A stretch of 48,317 bases of DNA from an uncultured Bacilli bacterium (GCA_947632545.1 CANRPP010000007.1:1-48317); one strand, 5' to 3'. Positions 23,366 to 32,119 are shown, counted from the stretch's first letter. The notes: generated by a model not told the origin, from the sequence alone. A program made the numbers and translations.

Positions 23366-23393
23366 AAAACGTACTTAATAAAAGTGCGTTTTT
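23366..23393 (+). terminator. Terminator of the tRNA-Arg gene
   Basis: AAAACGTACTT (23366-23376) pairs with AAGTGCGTTTT (23382-23392), 11 pairs with one G-U, and T follow. Confidence 0.8.
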
Positions 23394-23477
23394 ATAATTA
23401 TTCGTATATTACAAACAAATAAAATCAAAATAATAATATAAGTATTGTCTAAATAAGTAAAATTAGATAATTATTAA

Positions 23478-23506
23478 TTGAATTTATTGCAAAATAGATA
23501 TAGTAT
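23478..23506 (+). promoter_or_regulatory. Probable vegetative promoter
   Basis: TTGAAT (23478-23483), a 17-base spacer and TAGTAT (23501-23506), before the gene at 23537. Confidence 0.5.
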
Positions 23507-23536
23507 ATTAATAGAAAAGATAAAGTTGGTGATTAT

Positions 23537-24907
23537 ATGAATAATACAAAATCAATATTATTTTTAATTAATGGATTAGGTGTAGCATCAAAAGATTCAT
23601 TTGATATTAAATTTAATGATATGATGCCTAATTTAAGTATGTTAATGAAAAATTATATTTTTGCCCATTTAGAAAATAAAAGTTATAATTATAGAAATGG
23701 TTTTAGAAACTTTAGTTTAGGTAGTGATTTATTGCCAACATATCATATACTAGAAAATGATGTTAATTTTCAAAATAATCAAATAGTTAATAATATTGCA
23801 GTAGATGCGATTGCTAACAATACTAAAGTACAATTATATTGTTTTTTAGATAATATACAAGTAATTAATCAAATTGTAAAAATAGTTAACGTCTTAAGAC
23901 CAAAAGGAACATTTGGAATTTATATTCATATTGTTATTAGGCAAAAAGATATACTTAATTATGATGATATTATAAAGATGGTTAAACAATTAGAAGATAA
24001 AATAACCTTATCTAAAAATGTACAAATTGGTACTGTAGTAGGAGAAAGAAAAATAAATTCTGATAAATATTATGAGTTACTACTAAAACAAATGGGAGAA
24101 AAATGGCCAGACTATACTAGAAAGTTTAATTATGAAAAAACAACAGGAACAATACCACGTGATATAGAACCATTCTATATGAATACAGGTTTTAAACTAG
24201 AAGCAAATGATATTGCATTGTTTTTAAACTATGAAGATGTAGATTGCGATGGTTTTATAAAAAAATTATCAAAAGTTAAACTATATACATTATTTCCTAT
24301 GAAATTATATCCATATGCTATAAATATATATAAAGATATACCACCAAATGATTACTTTTCTAAAACTTTAGAAACTAATCACTTAAAATGTTTAATTTTA
24401 ACAACAGAAGATAGAATTCCTACAATAACATATAATTTATGTGGACTAAAAGATACTAAATCACCAAATATTGATTATCTAAATATAAATGATAAAGACT
24501 TAAATATAACAGAATTATTAAATAGAACTTATCAATATATTATATTTGATTATGATATAGGTATTTATAAAGAAATTGGTAAAATAAAAGACTTTTTAAT
24601 GATACTAGATAATCAAATAGATGAAATATATAAAAGTTGTGATCAAAATGGTTATAATTTATATATATCATCTTTATATGGACTATATAAAGAATATATA
24701 GTAGGTATAGATAAAAAAGTAATATTAGATTATTCAAAAGAAGTACCTGCTGTTATAATAAATAATAATTATCCAGCATCAAAATATACCTTAAAATATG
24801 GTGATACTCATGATTTATCAAATACAATTTTTAATTCTATTACAAATGATATAAATATAAAAACTTTATTTAGAAAAAGAGGTATACTGGCATTTTTTAA
24901 AGATTAA
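23537..24907 (+). CDS. GpmI-like (alkaline phosphatase superfamily) probable pseudoenzyme
   Basis: The 456-residue product follows the layout of cofactor-independent phosphoglycerate mutase but has lost nearly all its catalytic residues. LFLINGLG (9-15) stands where GpmI has LILDGFG, so the metal-binding Asp12 is Asn. FRNFSLGSD (57-64) keeps a Ser near the NSEVGH position. Later blocks correspond in order: IGTVVGERKI for the SGRYYAMDRD region, LFLNYEDVDC for FNFRPDR, IIFDYDIGIY for NYANPDMVGH, LYISSLYGLY for ITADHGN, and VPAVIIN. The Asp/His metal ligands are gone. Mutase activity is therefore unlikely; a binding or structural role is inferred. A true GpmI may exist elsewhere. Confidence 0.65.
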   Translation: MNNTKSILFLINGLGVASKDSFDIKFNDMMPNLSMLMKNYIFAHLENKSYNYRNGFRNFSLGSDLLPTYHILENDVNFQNNQIVNNIAVDAIANNTKVQLYCFLDNIQVINQIVKIVNVLRPKGTFGIYIHIVIRQKDILNYDDIIKMVKQLEDKITLSKNVQIGTVVGERKINSDKYYELLLKQMGEKWPDYTRKFNYEKTTGTIPRDIEPFYMNTGFKLEANDIALFLNYEDVDCDGFIKKLSKVKLYTLFPMKLYPYAINIYKDIPPNDYFSKTLETNHLKCLILTTEDRIPTITYNLCGLKDTKSPNIDYLNINDKDLNITELLNRTYQYIIFDYDIGIYKEIGKIKDFLMILDNQIDEIYKSCDQNGYNLYISSLYGLYKEYIVGIDKKVILDYSKEVPAVIINNNYPASKYTLKYGDTHDLSNTIFNSITNDINIKTLFRKRGILAFFKD

Positions 24908-24930
24908 TGTAAAACTATATGTAAAATAGA

Positions 24931-24959
24931 AGAAAGAGTGTAAATATCTTTCTTTTTTT
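24931..24959 (+). terminator. Rho-independent terminator
   Basis: AGAAAGA (24931-24937) pairs with TCTTTCT (24947-24953), followed by T to 24959. Confidence 0.75.
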
Positions 24960-24984
24960 ATGATAAAATAAAAATGGTGATTAT

Positions 24985-25599
24985 ATGCATAATTATAAAT
25001 TATATAGAAATTTAAAAGATATTATAGTTCCTTCAATATCTAGAAAAAATATCTCAAACTATAAAGTAGTAATTGATAATGATATTTTACCAATAGAAGT
25101 ATATTATCCAAATAAAAATATAAAATTAGAAAATATTATTATATATATTCCTAGAGACAATAAAACAACTAATTTATATAATGATTTAGCTATAAATACT
25201 AACAATTTAGTTATTGTATTAGATTATGATAGTAATAAGAAAAATTATTATAATACCATAAAATATATATATAATAATACTGATAATATAAAAATAAAAG
25301 CAGATAATATAACAATAATGTCAGATAATGAAGGTAGTGATATAGAAAAATATATTATAAATAAATCAATAGAGACTTCTGATTTCAAAATAAATAAATC
25401 GATATTGTTAGAGCCTACTATTTCACTAAAAGATAAAAATTTAAAGAATAGTTTAATAGTTATAAATCAAGATAATGATAATAAAAAATTATTTAACTGT
25501 AATTGTACAAAAATGTATTTAGATGATTTCTTTAATGGTAATAGTACTGCACTTAATAATCGTATATATAGTGAAATTAATGATTATATAGGAGGATAA
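24985..25599 (+). CDS. Degenerate alpha/beta-hydrolase-like protein, unknown
   Basis: The 204-residue product has a strand order reminiscent of esterase/HSL-type alpha/beta hydrolases: IIIYIPRDNK at the oxyanion strand, LVIVLDY followed by YYNTIKYIYNNTDNI (the YxDalxalxwvxxxa helix), and ADNITIMSDNEGSDIEKYI where the family has the D-R-I-x-v-x-GDSAGG nucleophile elbow. The nucleophile Ser is Asn115 and no late catalytic His is seen. If the relation is right it is inactive. It lies between the GpmI-like gene and a DUF1003 gene and is separated from the latter by one base. Confidence 0.4.
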   Translation: MHNYKLYRNLKDIIVPSISRKNISNYKVVIDNDILPIEVYYPNKNIKLENIIIYIPRDNKTTNLYNDLAINTNNLVIVLDYDSNKKNYYNTIKYIYNNTDNIKIKADNITIMSDNEGSDIEKYIINKSIETSDFKINKSILLEPTISLKDKNLKNSLIVINQDNDNKKLFNCNCTKMYLDDFFNGNSTALNNRIYSEINDYIGG

Positions 25600-25600
25600 A

Positions 25601-26125
25601 ATGGATAAAAGAAAAACCAAAAAAGAAATAGTTAAAATGTTATTAAATGTTGATTTGTTAGAACAAGATGAAGAAGAATTATTAGATTTATTAATAGATC
25701 AACCAATCGCAATAGATGTAGATAAACAAGAAGAACAAAAAATGACTTTTGGAGATAAAGTGGCTGATAAAATAAGTGCGATAGCAGGTAGTTGGGGTTT
25801 TATATTAATGTTCATAATATTTTTATTAGGTTGGATAATCTTAAATACTGTTATTTTAACAAAACAAGATCAAATAGATCCATACCCATTTATTTTACTA
25901 AACTTGGTTTTATCATGTATCGCAGCACTTCAAGCTCCAATAATTATGATGAGTCAAAATAGACAAGCTGAAAAAGATAGTTTACGAAACCAAAATGATT
26001 ATAGAACAGATTTAAAAAGTGAATTAATATTAGAATCACTTCATGATGATTTAGATAAAATATCTAAAAATCAGAAGAAAATATTAAGATTATTAGAAGG
26101 AGAACAAGAAAATGAAGAAAAATAA
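25601..26125 (+). CDS. DUF1003 membrane protein
   Basis: The 174-residue product is a clear DUF1003 member: TFGDKVADKISAIAGSWGFI, a first membrane helix (FILMFIIFLLGWIILN), DPYPFILLNLVLSCIAALQA as the second, PIIMMSQNRQAEKDSLRNQN, and DLKSELILESLHDDLD at the start of the C-terminal helix. The family is widespread and of unknown function. AGGAGG precedes the ATG. It overlaps the next lipoprotein gene by 14 bases. Confidence 0.9.
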   Translation: MDKRKTKKEIVKMLLNVDLLEQDEEELLDLLIDQPIAIDVDKQEEQKMTFGDKVADKISAIAGSWGFILMFIIFLLGWIILNTVILTKQDQIDPYPFILLNLVLSCIAALQAPIIMMSQNRQAEKDSLRNQNDYRTDLKSELILESLHDDLDKISKNQKKILRLLEGEQENEEK

Positions 26126-26636
26126 ATTAATATATATCATACTTATACTTTTTGTAGCGTTATTAATAACAGGATGTAATAGTAAGAAAAATGAATCATC
26201 AGTAAAAGGAATTGATACTAATAAATATAAAACAGATGGATTAAAGTTAATAAATTGTAAAACAGATACAGATACATCAGATGGCGTAGATATAGATATA
26301 AAAATGAAAGTATATTATGATAAAGATGGATATTTATCAATATTAAAAAGAAATGAGTCTGTTACTAGTACAAATGAAAGCGTTATAAAAGAATATAAAG
26401 ATGCATATAAAAAATTGTATTCAGCATATGAAAATTTAGAATATTATGATAACGTTATAGAAGAAAAAGAAGATAATGTAACTAGCATTACCTATATAAA
26501 TTATAGTAAAATTAATATGGATGAACTTTTAAAAATAGAAAATATAGAAGATTATCTTACTATAACAAATGGTAAAATAAAAATATCAGATTGGAAGGAA
26601 TTTGCTAAAAAATACGGTACAACATGTGAAGAATAG
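26112..26636 (+). CDS. Lipoprotein of unknown function
   Basis: The 174-residue product has a lipoprotein signal with the lipobox LITGC near residue 22, then a Ser/Lys-rich linker and an outer domain with YKTDGLKLINCKTDTDTSDG and a final cysteine (TTCEE). Two cysteines could form a disulfide. It resembles small Firmicutes lipoproteins of YehR/DUF1307 type in general plan, but the match is loose. Its start lies inside the end of the DUF1003 gene, where AGAAGGAGAACAAGAA provides the ribosome-binding site. A terminator follows. Confidence 0.65.
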   Translation: MKKNKLIYIILILFVALLITGCNSKKNESSVKGIDTNKYKTDGLKLINCKTDTDTSDGVDIDIKMKVYYDKDGYLSILKRNESVTSTNESVIKEYKDAYKKLYSAYENLEYYDNVIEEKEDNVTSITYINYSKINMDELLKIENIEDYLTITNGKIKISDWKEFAKKYGTTCEE

Positions 26637-26659
26637 AAGTGTATTTAATACACTTTTTT
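26637..26659 (+). terminator. Rho-independent terminator
   Basis: AAGTGTA (26637-26643) pairs with TACACTT (26649-26655), loop TTTAA, T-run to 26659. Confidence 0.75.
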
Positions 26660-26682
26660 AAATTATAAATAGGAGTTAGATA

Positions 26683-27075
26683 ATGAAAAAAATAATAAAG
26701 AATATACATTATATAATCATTATGTTAGTAGCAGTAATTTTATTAGTATATGGTTTAATCTATCATATAAATAAAATTAATTATAATAAAAATGCAATTA
26801 TAACTTCTGCTAAAATATATCAATTATCTAATAATAATGGTATAAAAACATTATATTTAAAATATGTTATAAACAATAAAAATTATAATAGTGTTTTATC
26901 TACTAAAGATAAAAATATAAAAATGGGTACTAAAATTAAAATATATTGTGATAGGAAAAATCCTAAATTCTGTACAGATGGTAAAATATCAAATTATGGC
27001 TTATGCTTAATAATATTAGGAACAATAATTTTAATTATTGATATATTAATGTATCTAAAAAATAAATTGAAATAA
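26683..27075 (+). CDS. DUF3592-like two-TM protein
   Basis: The 130-residue product has a helix near each end (YIIIMLVAVILLVYGLIYHI and YGLCLIILGTIILIIDILMY) around a small outer beta domain with LYLKYVINNKNY and MGTKIKIYCDRKNPKFC. The pattern G-x-k-v-x-v-x-y-d-p-x-n-P-x is typical of DUF3592. The role is unknown. GGAG lies nine bases before the ATG. It is first in a run of three small membrane proteins that leads up to the gerA-type operon on the other strand. Confidence 0.55.
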   Translation: MKKIIKNIHYIIIMLVAVILLVYGLIYHINKINYNKNAIITSAKIYQLSNNNGIKTLYLKYVINNKNYNSVLSTKDKNIKMGTKIKIYCDRKNPKFCTDGKISNYGLCLIILGTIILIIDILMYLKNKLK

Positions 27076-27114
27076 ATATTAAATTATGCTATAGTTAGGA
27101 TAGGGTGATTGACT

Positions 27115-27597
27115 ATGAGTAATTTGATATTTTCAAATGACATGTTTACTAGCATGATTTTAAAAATTTTTTTACCAATATTAGTTATTGTAATAGTAGT
27201 AAAGATAGTAATAGATATATACGCTATACGTGCAAGAAAAAAACAAATAGAAAATATTGATGAAAAAATTAAATTTCATTCTACATTAATTTCAATAGTT
27301 ATAACAATAATATTACTAGCTATTGCAGTAAGTTTTTCTGTTAATTTCTTTAATCTTATATTAAAAAATAAAATAGTAGGTAATAAATATATTCTATATA
27401 CTATTGCAATTATATGTCCTTTAATACCAATTTTATTTTTAGTATATCTTATACCTAAATTTGTTAAATTAGTAATAAATGAAGATAATCATAATAAAAA
27501 AATAAAAAATCATAGTAATAAAAAAATAAATAATAGTATAATTAGTGATAATATTTCTACTAAAAAAGAAGTAGATGATGAAATTGAATGTATATAG
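27115..27597 (+). CDS. Three-TM membrane protein, unknown
   Basis: The 160-residue product has three hydrophobic segments (IFLPILVIVIVVKIVIDIYA; STLISIVITIILLAIAVSFS; YILYTIAIICPLIPILFLVY), a basic loop RARKKQIENIDEKIKFH and a hydrophilic Lys/Asn-rich tail. No family is recognised. ATG 27115 is chosen because AGGGTG (27102-27107) is placed for it rather than for the TTG at 27109. The next gene starts 9 bases after its stop, so both are probably in one operon. Confidence 0.55.
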   Translation: MSNLIFSNDMFTSMILKIFLPILVIVIVVKIVIDIYAIRARKKQIENIDEKIKFHSTLISIVITIILLAIAVSFSVNFFNLILKNKIVGNKYILYTIAIICPLIPILFLVYLIPKFVKLVINEDNHNKKIKNHSNKKINNSIISDNISTKKEVDDEIECI

Positions 27598-27606
27598 GAG
27601 TTAAAA

Positions 27607-28119
27607 ATGAAAAAAAGTAAACCCCCTGTATTAGTTATTTTATGTATGTTTTTATTACTATTATTAATAGTAGTACCACCCATTTTTAGAAAATATATTC
27701 CAAAAGAAAATCAACAAATTAATAATAAAGTTAATACTATACAAATTTTAAGTTGTAATAAAACATTTTCTGATAATATACATAAAGGAAGTAGTACAAG
27801 TAAATATATTAATGATGAAATTATTACTAATACTATTAATTTTACTATAATAAATAATCCAACTACCAATAACACTCCATATCAAAATAATAATCAAAGT
27901 AGTAGTGATACAACTTATGAACAGGAGTATCAAAAATTAACAACTTTAAAAGATATAAATATAAAAGTTAATGATAATGTAACAAATATGGTAATTGATA
28001 AAAAAATATATAATAAAAATAAAAATAATGAAAATATAGATAATTATTATAATCCAATAGAAATACAAAAAGAAAATTACGAATTATTAGGTTATAAGTG
28101 CCAAATAATAGAAGGCTAA
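27607..28119 (+). CDS. One-TM extracytoplasmic protein, unknown
   Basis: The 170-residue product has an N-terminal membrane helix (PVLVILCMFLLLLLIVVPP) and an outer part rich in Asn, Thr and Ser with two cysteines (ILSCNKTF and GYKCQIIEG) about 115 residues apart, perhaps a disulfide. No family is recognised. AGGAG precedes the ATG. Its stop overlaps that of the convergent gerAB-like gene (CTAA at 28116-28119), and its terminator lies in the end of that gene. Confidence 0.55.
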   Translation: MKKSKPPVLVILCMFLLLLLIVVPPIFRKYIPKENQQINNKVNTIQILSCNKTFSDNIHKGSSTSKYINDEIITNTINFTIINNPTTNNTPYQNNNQSSSDTTYEQEYQKLTTLKDINIKVNDNVTNMVIDKKIYNKNKNNENIDNYYNPIEIQKENYELLGYKCQIIEG

Positions 28120-28134
28120 TTCTTTAGTCTTTTT
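28112..28134 (+). terminator. Terminator inside convergent gene ends
   Basis: AAGGCTAA (28112-28119) pairs with TTAGTCTT (28124-28131), 8 pairs with one G-U, T-run to 28134. The stop codons of both convergent genes overlap in the left arm. Confidence 0.6.
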
Positions 28135-28886
28135 ATTATGTCTTTTCCTATAAAAAATATTAAGGATAAAGTTATTGTATATTCAAATAAATATATAAAT
28201 GAAAATAGTTTATCTATATGATTAATAAAATTAAAGAAGTTAAGAATTTTTAATATTGATATACCTGGGAACTTATAAGTTAAAATAAGTTTAGTACCTA
28301 AACATCCTATTAATAAAACATTATCTATAAAAGCTGAAATAGAACCTATTATATATCCAAATATAATGTTATTATGTCTAATATAATATAAAATAAATAT
28401 AATTAAAGCAGGAATAATATTAATAGATAATTTACTTATATTAATATAGGTATTATAGTTTTTAATATCTATTAATGAAATAAGACCTATATATATAATA
28501 ATAGAAGTAATTACAAATATAATCATAAATATTTCACTAATAGATCCAATAGTTTTAATATCATTCTTACCTAAAATATATGTAAGTAATAATAATGATA
28601 ATAGTACTACAAAATAATTATTATACTTAAAATAATTCATATTTATAAATAAAATAGTATTATTTAAAATTATTATAAATATAAAAAATATTATTAATAA
28701 ATATATTATCTTTAAAATCTTACTACTTAATAAATCTATATTTATCTTTTTTATTATAATTATAGAAATTAATATAGATATAAACATAATAATATAACTA
28801 TAAATATTAGTATAGTTATATAGACTAAAGAAAGTTCTAGTTAAAAAGAATATTAATGCTACCATAGAAATATCTCTTTTAATCAT
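28116..28886 (-). CDS. GerAB-type spore germination permease, short form
   Basis: B subunits of germinant receptors are APC-like transporters that sense the germinant. The 256-residue product is almost entirely hydrophobic with about eight membrane segments and keeps the family's late signature FPGISILKILNFFNFINHID followed by a long hydrophobic stretch. Usual GerAB proteins have about 365 residues and ten segments, so this one is shortened. It overlaps the GerAC-like gene by eight bases and is last in the operon gerAA-gerAC-gerAB, an order different from gerA of B. subtilis (A-B-C). Confidence 0.75.
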   Translation of the reverse strand: MIKRDISMVALIFFLTRTFFSLYNYTNIYSYIIMFISILISIIIIKKINIDLLSSKILKIIYLLIIFFIFIIILNNTILFINMNYFKYNNYFVVLLSLLLLTYILGKNDIKTIGSISEIFMIIFVITSIIIYIGLISLIDIKNYNTYINISKLSINIIPALIIFILYYIRHNNIIFGYIIGSISAFIDNVLLIGCLGTKLILTYKFPGISILKILNFFNFINHIDKLFSFIYLFEYTITLSLIFFIGKDIIKRLKN

Positions 28887-29445
28887 TTATATCACCTAGA
28901 TTCTTATACTTTATAAATACTAAATTATTACTTTTCATACCAATAACAGGTATCATAGTTTTTCTATTTTCATATTTATTTATTTTAACTTTTTTATAAG
29001 TTATTTTTTTATCTACTAAATTATTAATATATTTATAATTATTACCATATTTTATAATATTTTTTACTTTATCATCTGTAATATAAATATTAAAGTTATC
29101 TCTTTCATTATCAAAAACATTATTAAGATTAAGTATAAGTTTATTACTATCAGTATTTATAATTACATTTTCTAAATGCTCTAAATATATTTTTTTAGTT
29201 ATTTTATCATCTAATTTTTTCATACATTCTTCTATACTATTACCAGAAGAAGAATAATATTTATATTTATTTTTTATACTATCATCTTCTCTTATAGGTA
29301 TTATTTCTTGATAAATTAAATTATAATTATCTTTATTTTTAGTTATACCAATATTAGTAATAATAGAAATACTATTTAATTCTTGATAATTATTAGTACC
29401 AAATACTAAACATAAAAATATTATTATATATATTATTTTTTTCAT
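28879..29445 (-). CDS. GerAC-type germination protein, truncated form without lipobox cysteine
   Basis: GerAC subunits are normally lipoproteins of about 370-400 residues. Here the product has 188 residues: a signal-like helix, then NYQELNSISIITNIGITKNK, which corresponds to the family start CWDxRELNDLAIVTGIGID, and YLEHLENVIINTD for the GHLKVIIIGE block. The lipid-acceptor Cys is Thr17 (VFGTNNYQEL), so standard lipidation is not possible. The C-terminal domains are missing, with a stop in good context just before the next start. It overlaps gerAA by ATGA (29442-29445). Confidence 0.75.
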   Translation of the reverse strand: MKKIIYIIIFLCLVFGTNNYQELNSISIITNIGITKNKDNYNLIYQEIIPIREDDSIKNKYKYYSSSGNSIEECMKKLDDKITKKIYLEHLENVIINTDSNKLILNLNNVFDNERDNFNIYITDDKVKNIIKYGNNYKYINNLVDKKITYKKVKINKYENRKTMIPVIGMKSNNLVFIKYKNLGDIND

Positions 29446-30851
29446 TTATATCTACCTCGATATTTATTTTTTGTTAAAATAGGATTTCTATATTTATTAG
29501 TAGTATTTGCTTCTTTATATATTGAGTCCTTTATTTCACTTTTTATAAAAGGAGAAAAAGGTGCGAGATAGGGTTTATTTAGAGAGGTTAAAGTAATTAA
29601 TTTATAAAGAAGATATACTGCTCCTAAATATATTCCATATAAACCTAAAATACAAGAAAGTATTAGAAATATAATACGATACATTCTAATAGCATTAACT
29701 AATTCAATTGATGTAAATACAAAACCAGCAATTGATGATAAAGCAATAATAATTATCATAATAGGGGACATTATTCCAGCTGATACTGCTGCATCACCTA
29801 AAATTAAACCACCAAGAATTGATATTGCACTACCAGTAGTTGATGACATTCTAAGATCACTTTCTCTAAGTATTTCAAATGATATAATCATAAATAACGC
29901 TTCAACTACAGCAGGAAAAGGAACAAATGACCGTTGAGCTTTTAATAAAAGAAGTAGAGAAAGTGGTATTGCATCTTGATTATAAGTAGTAACTGCAATA
30001 TATGCAGCAGGTAAGAATATAGCAATAAAAAATGCAAATAAACGTATTATTCTAACAAATGTTGTATTAATAGATTTTTGATAATAATCATCTACAGTAT
30101 GAAAAAAATCTATAAAAAAATTAGGTAATATAAGTGCATATGAAGACATATCAATTAGTATCGCAACTTTTCCTTCAAGTAGAGCCATAGATACTTTATC
30201 AGGTCTTTCCGTAGACATAATAGTAGGAAAAAAACTATCATTATTATCTTCTAAAATATCTTTTAAATATGATGAATCAATAATCGCATCTATATCTATT
30301 TTAGATAATCTATTTTTTACTTTATCTACTAAATCTTTTTCAACAATATCATTCATATATAAAATACCAACTTTAGTTTCACTACTTTTACCAATATTTA
30401 TTTCATCCCACCATAAATTACTAGATTTAATTCTTCTTCTAATAAGTCCTAAATTAGTATTAAAATTTTCAGAAAAAGAATCTTTAGGGCCACTTATAGA
30501 TAATTCACTCTCTATTGTAGTAATACCACGCTCTAGAATTTTTTTAACTTCAATTGCTAAAATATTATTATTAACTAAACATACTATAAATCCCTTATTC
30601 ATATATGATACTATTTCATCTTCTTTAATATTTTTAATATTATTATCAGGTAATATATTAATAATTTTTTTTAAATCTTTTTTCTTAATATGAGAAAACT
30701 TTTTTAAGATAAAATCATTTATATCACTACCACTACATAATACTTCACTAAACATAAAATAAATTTTTTTATTTTCAATATCAATTTCTTTAAAAATATA
30801 ATCTTTACTATAACCAACTATTTCTTTAGTTTTATTAACAATTTTATCCAT
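29442..30851 (-). CDS. GerAA-type spore germination protein
   Basis: The A subunit of a germinant receptor, in the inner membrane of the spore. The 469-residue product is near normal length. The N-terminal half is soluble (SGPKDSFSENFNTNLGLIRR is the family signature, followed by VGILYMNDI and DSFFPTIMSTERPDKV), and the C-terminal half has the membrane segments with QDAIPLSLLLLLKAQRSFVP, PFPAVVEALFMIISFEILRE and GSAISILGGLILGDAAVSAG. AGGTGATT precedes the ATG. A sigma-G-like promoter lies directly upstream. First gene of the gerA-type operon. Confidence 0.93.
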   Translation of the reverse strand: MDKIVNKTKEIVGYSKDYIFKEIDIENKKIYFMFSEVLCSGSDINDFILKKFSHIKKKDLKKIINILPDNNIKNIKEDEIVSYMNKGFIVCLVNNNILAIEVKKILERGITTIESELSISGPKDSFSENFNTNLGLIRRRIKSSNLWWDEINIGKSSETKVGILYMNDIVEKDLVDKVKNRLSKIDIDAIIDSSYLKDILEDNNDSFFPTIMSTERPDKVSMALLEGKVAILIDMSSYALILPNFFIDFFHTVDDYYQKSINTTFVRIIRLFAFFIAIFLPAAYIAVTTYNQDAIPLSLLLLLKAQRSFVPFPAVVEALFMIISFEILRESDLRMSSTTGSAISILGGLILGDAAVSAGIMSPIMIIIIALSSIAGFVFTSIELVNAIRMYRIIFLILSCILGLYGIYLGAVYLLYKLITLTSLNKPYLAPFSPFIKSEIKDSIYKEANTTNKYRNPILTKNKYRGRYK

Positions 30852-30866
30852 ATAATCACCTATAAT

Positions 30867-30895
30867 TAGTATGGTAAAAAAAAGATATTGTATGC
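30867..30895 (-). promoter_or_regulatory. Sigma-G-like promoter of the gerA-type operon
   Basis: On the minus strand GCATA (30895-30891), a 17-base spacer and CATACTA (30873-30867) match the forespore sigma-G consensus (GMATR - 17/18 - CATAMTA) at every position. Start would fall only about ten bases before the ATG, at the ribosome-binding site. Short leaders are common in this window. Confidence 0.55.
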
Positions 30896-30919
30896 TATAA
30901 TTAAGTAGAGGAAAGTATT

Positions 30920-32119
30920 ATGAAAATAGATAAATTAGATTATTATGGTAGAGGAATATTAAAACTTAATAATAAAATTATATTTGTAGAAAATGCTTTA
31001 AAAGATGAAGATGTTGATATAAAAATAATTAAAGAAAATAAAAAATATAATGAAGCAGTAGTAACAAATTATAATAAAAAATCGAATATTAGAGTAACTC
31101 CTAAATGTAGGTATTATGATATTTGTGGAGGATGTAATATTTCTCATATAAAAGATTTATATCAAGAAGAATTTAAAGAAAATAAAATAAAAGAATTATT
31201 TAGAAATATTAATGTATGTGAATATAAAAAAATTGAATATAATAAATTTTATAATTATCGATATAAAATAGTATTACATATAAATAAAGATAAAATAGGT
31301 TTATATAAAAAAAGAAGTAATGATTTAATAGAAATAGATAAATGTATGTTAGTACATGATAAAATAAATGATGTAATTAAGGTATTAAAAGAGGTTGTAA
31401 AAAAAGAAACTAATTTAAATAAAGCTACTATAAAATTAGGAAATATTACTAATGAAGTAATGCTAGTATTAGAAGGTGTGATTAATGATTATAGTGAATT
31501 ATTAAAAGTAGTAGATGTATTAATTATTAATGATAAGAAAATAACTAAAAAGGATTATATTATATCTAATATAGGCAATATGAAATATAAGATTAGTAAA
31601 AATTCTTTTTTTCAAGTTAATCCTTATATTACAGAAAAAATATATAATGATATCAAAAGTATTATAAAAAAATTAAATTCAAAAAATGTATTAGACTTAT
31701 ATTGTGGTACAGGTACAATTGGTATTTATATTTCTCAATTAGTAGATAAAATAATTGGTATAGAAGTAGTAAATGATGCGATAGTTGATGCAAGATACAA
31801 TAGAAAAATAAATAATATAGATAATATTTCATTTATATTAGGAAAAGTTGAAGATAAAATAAATAATACTTATAAAGATATAGATACAGTTATAGTAGAT
31901 CCACCAAGAAGTGGACTAGATAAAAATGTAATAGAAGTAATTAATAAATTAAAAGTTAAAAATATTATATATGTATCATGTAATCCAAATACTTTAGTAA
32001 GAGATATAAAGTTATTAAAAGATAATTATAATATAAATTATATAAAACCATATGATATGTTTCCAAATACTTATCATGTTGAATGTTTGAGCTTATTAAG
32101 TAGAAAAAGCAGTTGTTAA
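30920..32119 (+). CDS. rlmD: 23S rRNA (uracil-5-)-methyltransferase, RlmD/RlmCD (RumA) family
   Basis: The enzyme makes 5-methyluridine in 23S rRNA from SAM. The 399-residue product has an N-terminal TRAM-like part (KLDYYGRGILKL), iron-sulfur cysteines C63, C69 and C72 in PKCRYYDICGGCNISH plus the later DKCMLVHD, the SAM-binding block VLDLYCGTGTIGIY, IGIEVVNDAIVDARYN, and the catalytic VDPPRSGLD and IIYVSCNPNTLVRDI (nucleophile Cys in SCNP). The exact target (U1939 or U747) cannot be told; Gram-positives often have one dual enzyme. TATAAT at 30896-30901 may be the -10 box and overlaps the divergent sigma-G-like -35. Confidence 0.92.
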   Translation: MKIDKLDYYGRGILKLNNKIIFVENALKDEDVDIKIIKENKKYNEAVVTNYNKKSNIRVTPKCRYYDICGGCNISHIKDLYQEEFKENKIKELFRNINVCEYKKIEYNKFYNYRYKIVLHINKDKIGLYKKRSNDLIEIDKCMLVHDKINDVIKVLKEVVKKETNLNKATIKLGNITNEVMLVLEGVINDYSELLKVVDVLIINDKKITKKDYIISNIGNMKYKISKNSFFQVNPYITEKIYNDIKSIIKKLNSKNVLDLYCGTGTIGIYISQLVDKIIGIEVVNDAIVDARYNRKINNIDNISFILGKVEDKINNTYKDIDTVIVDPPRSGLDKNVIEVINKLKVKNIIYVSCNPNTLVRDIKLLKDNYNINYIKPYDMFPNTYHVECLSLLSRKSSC

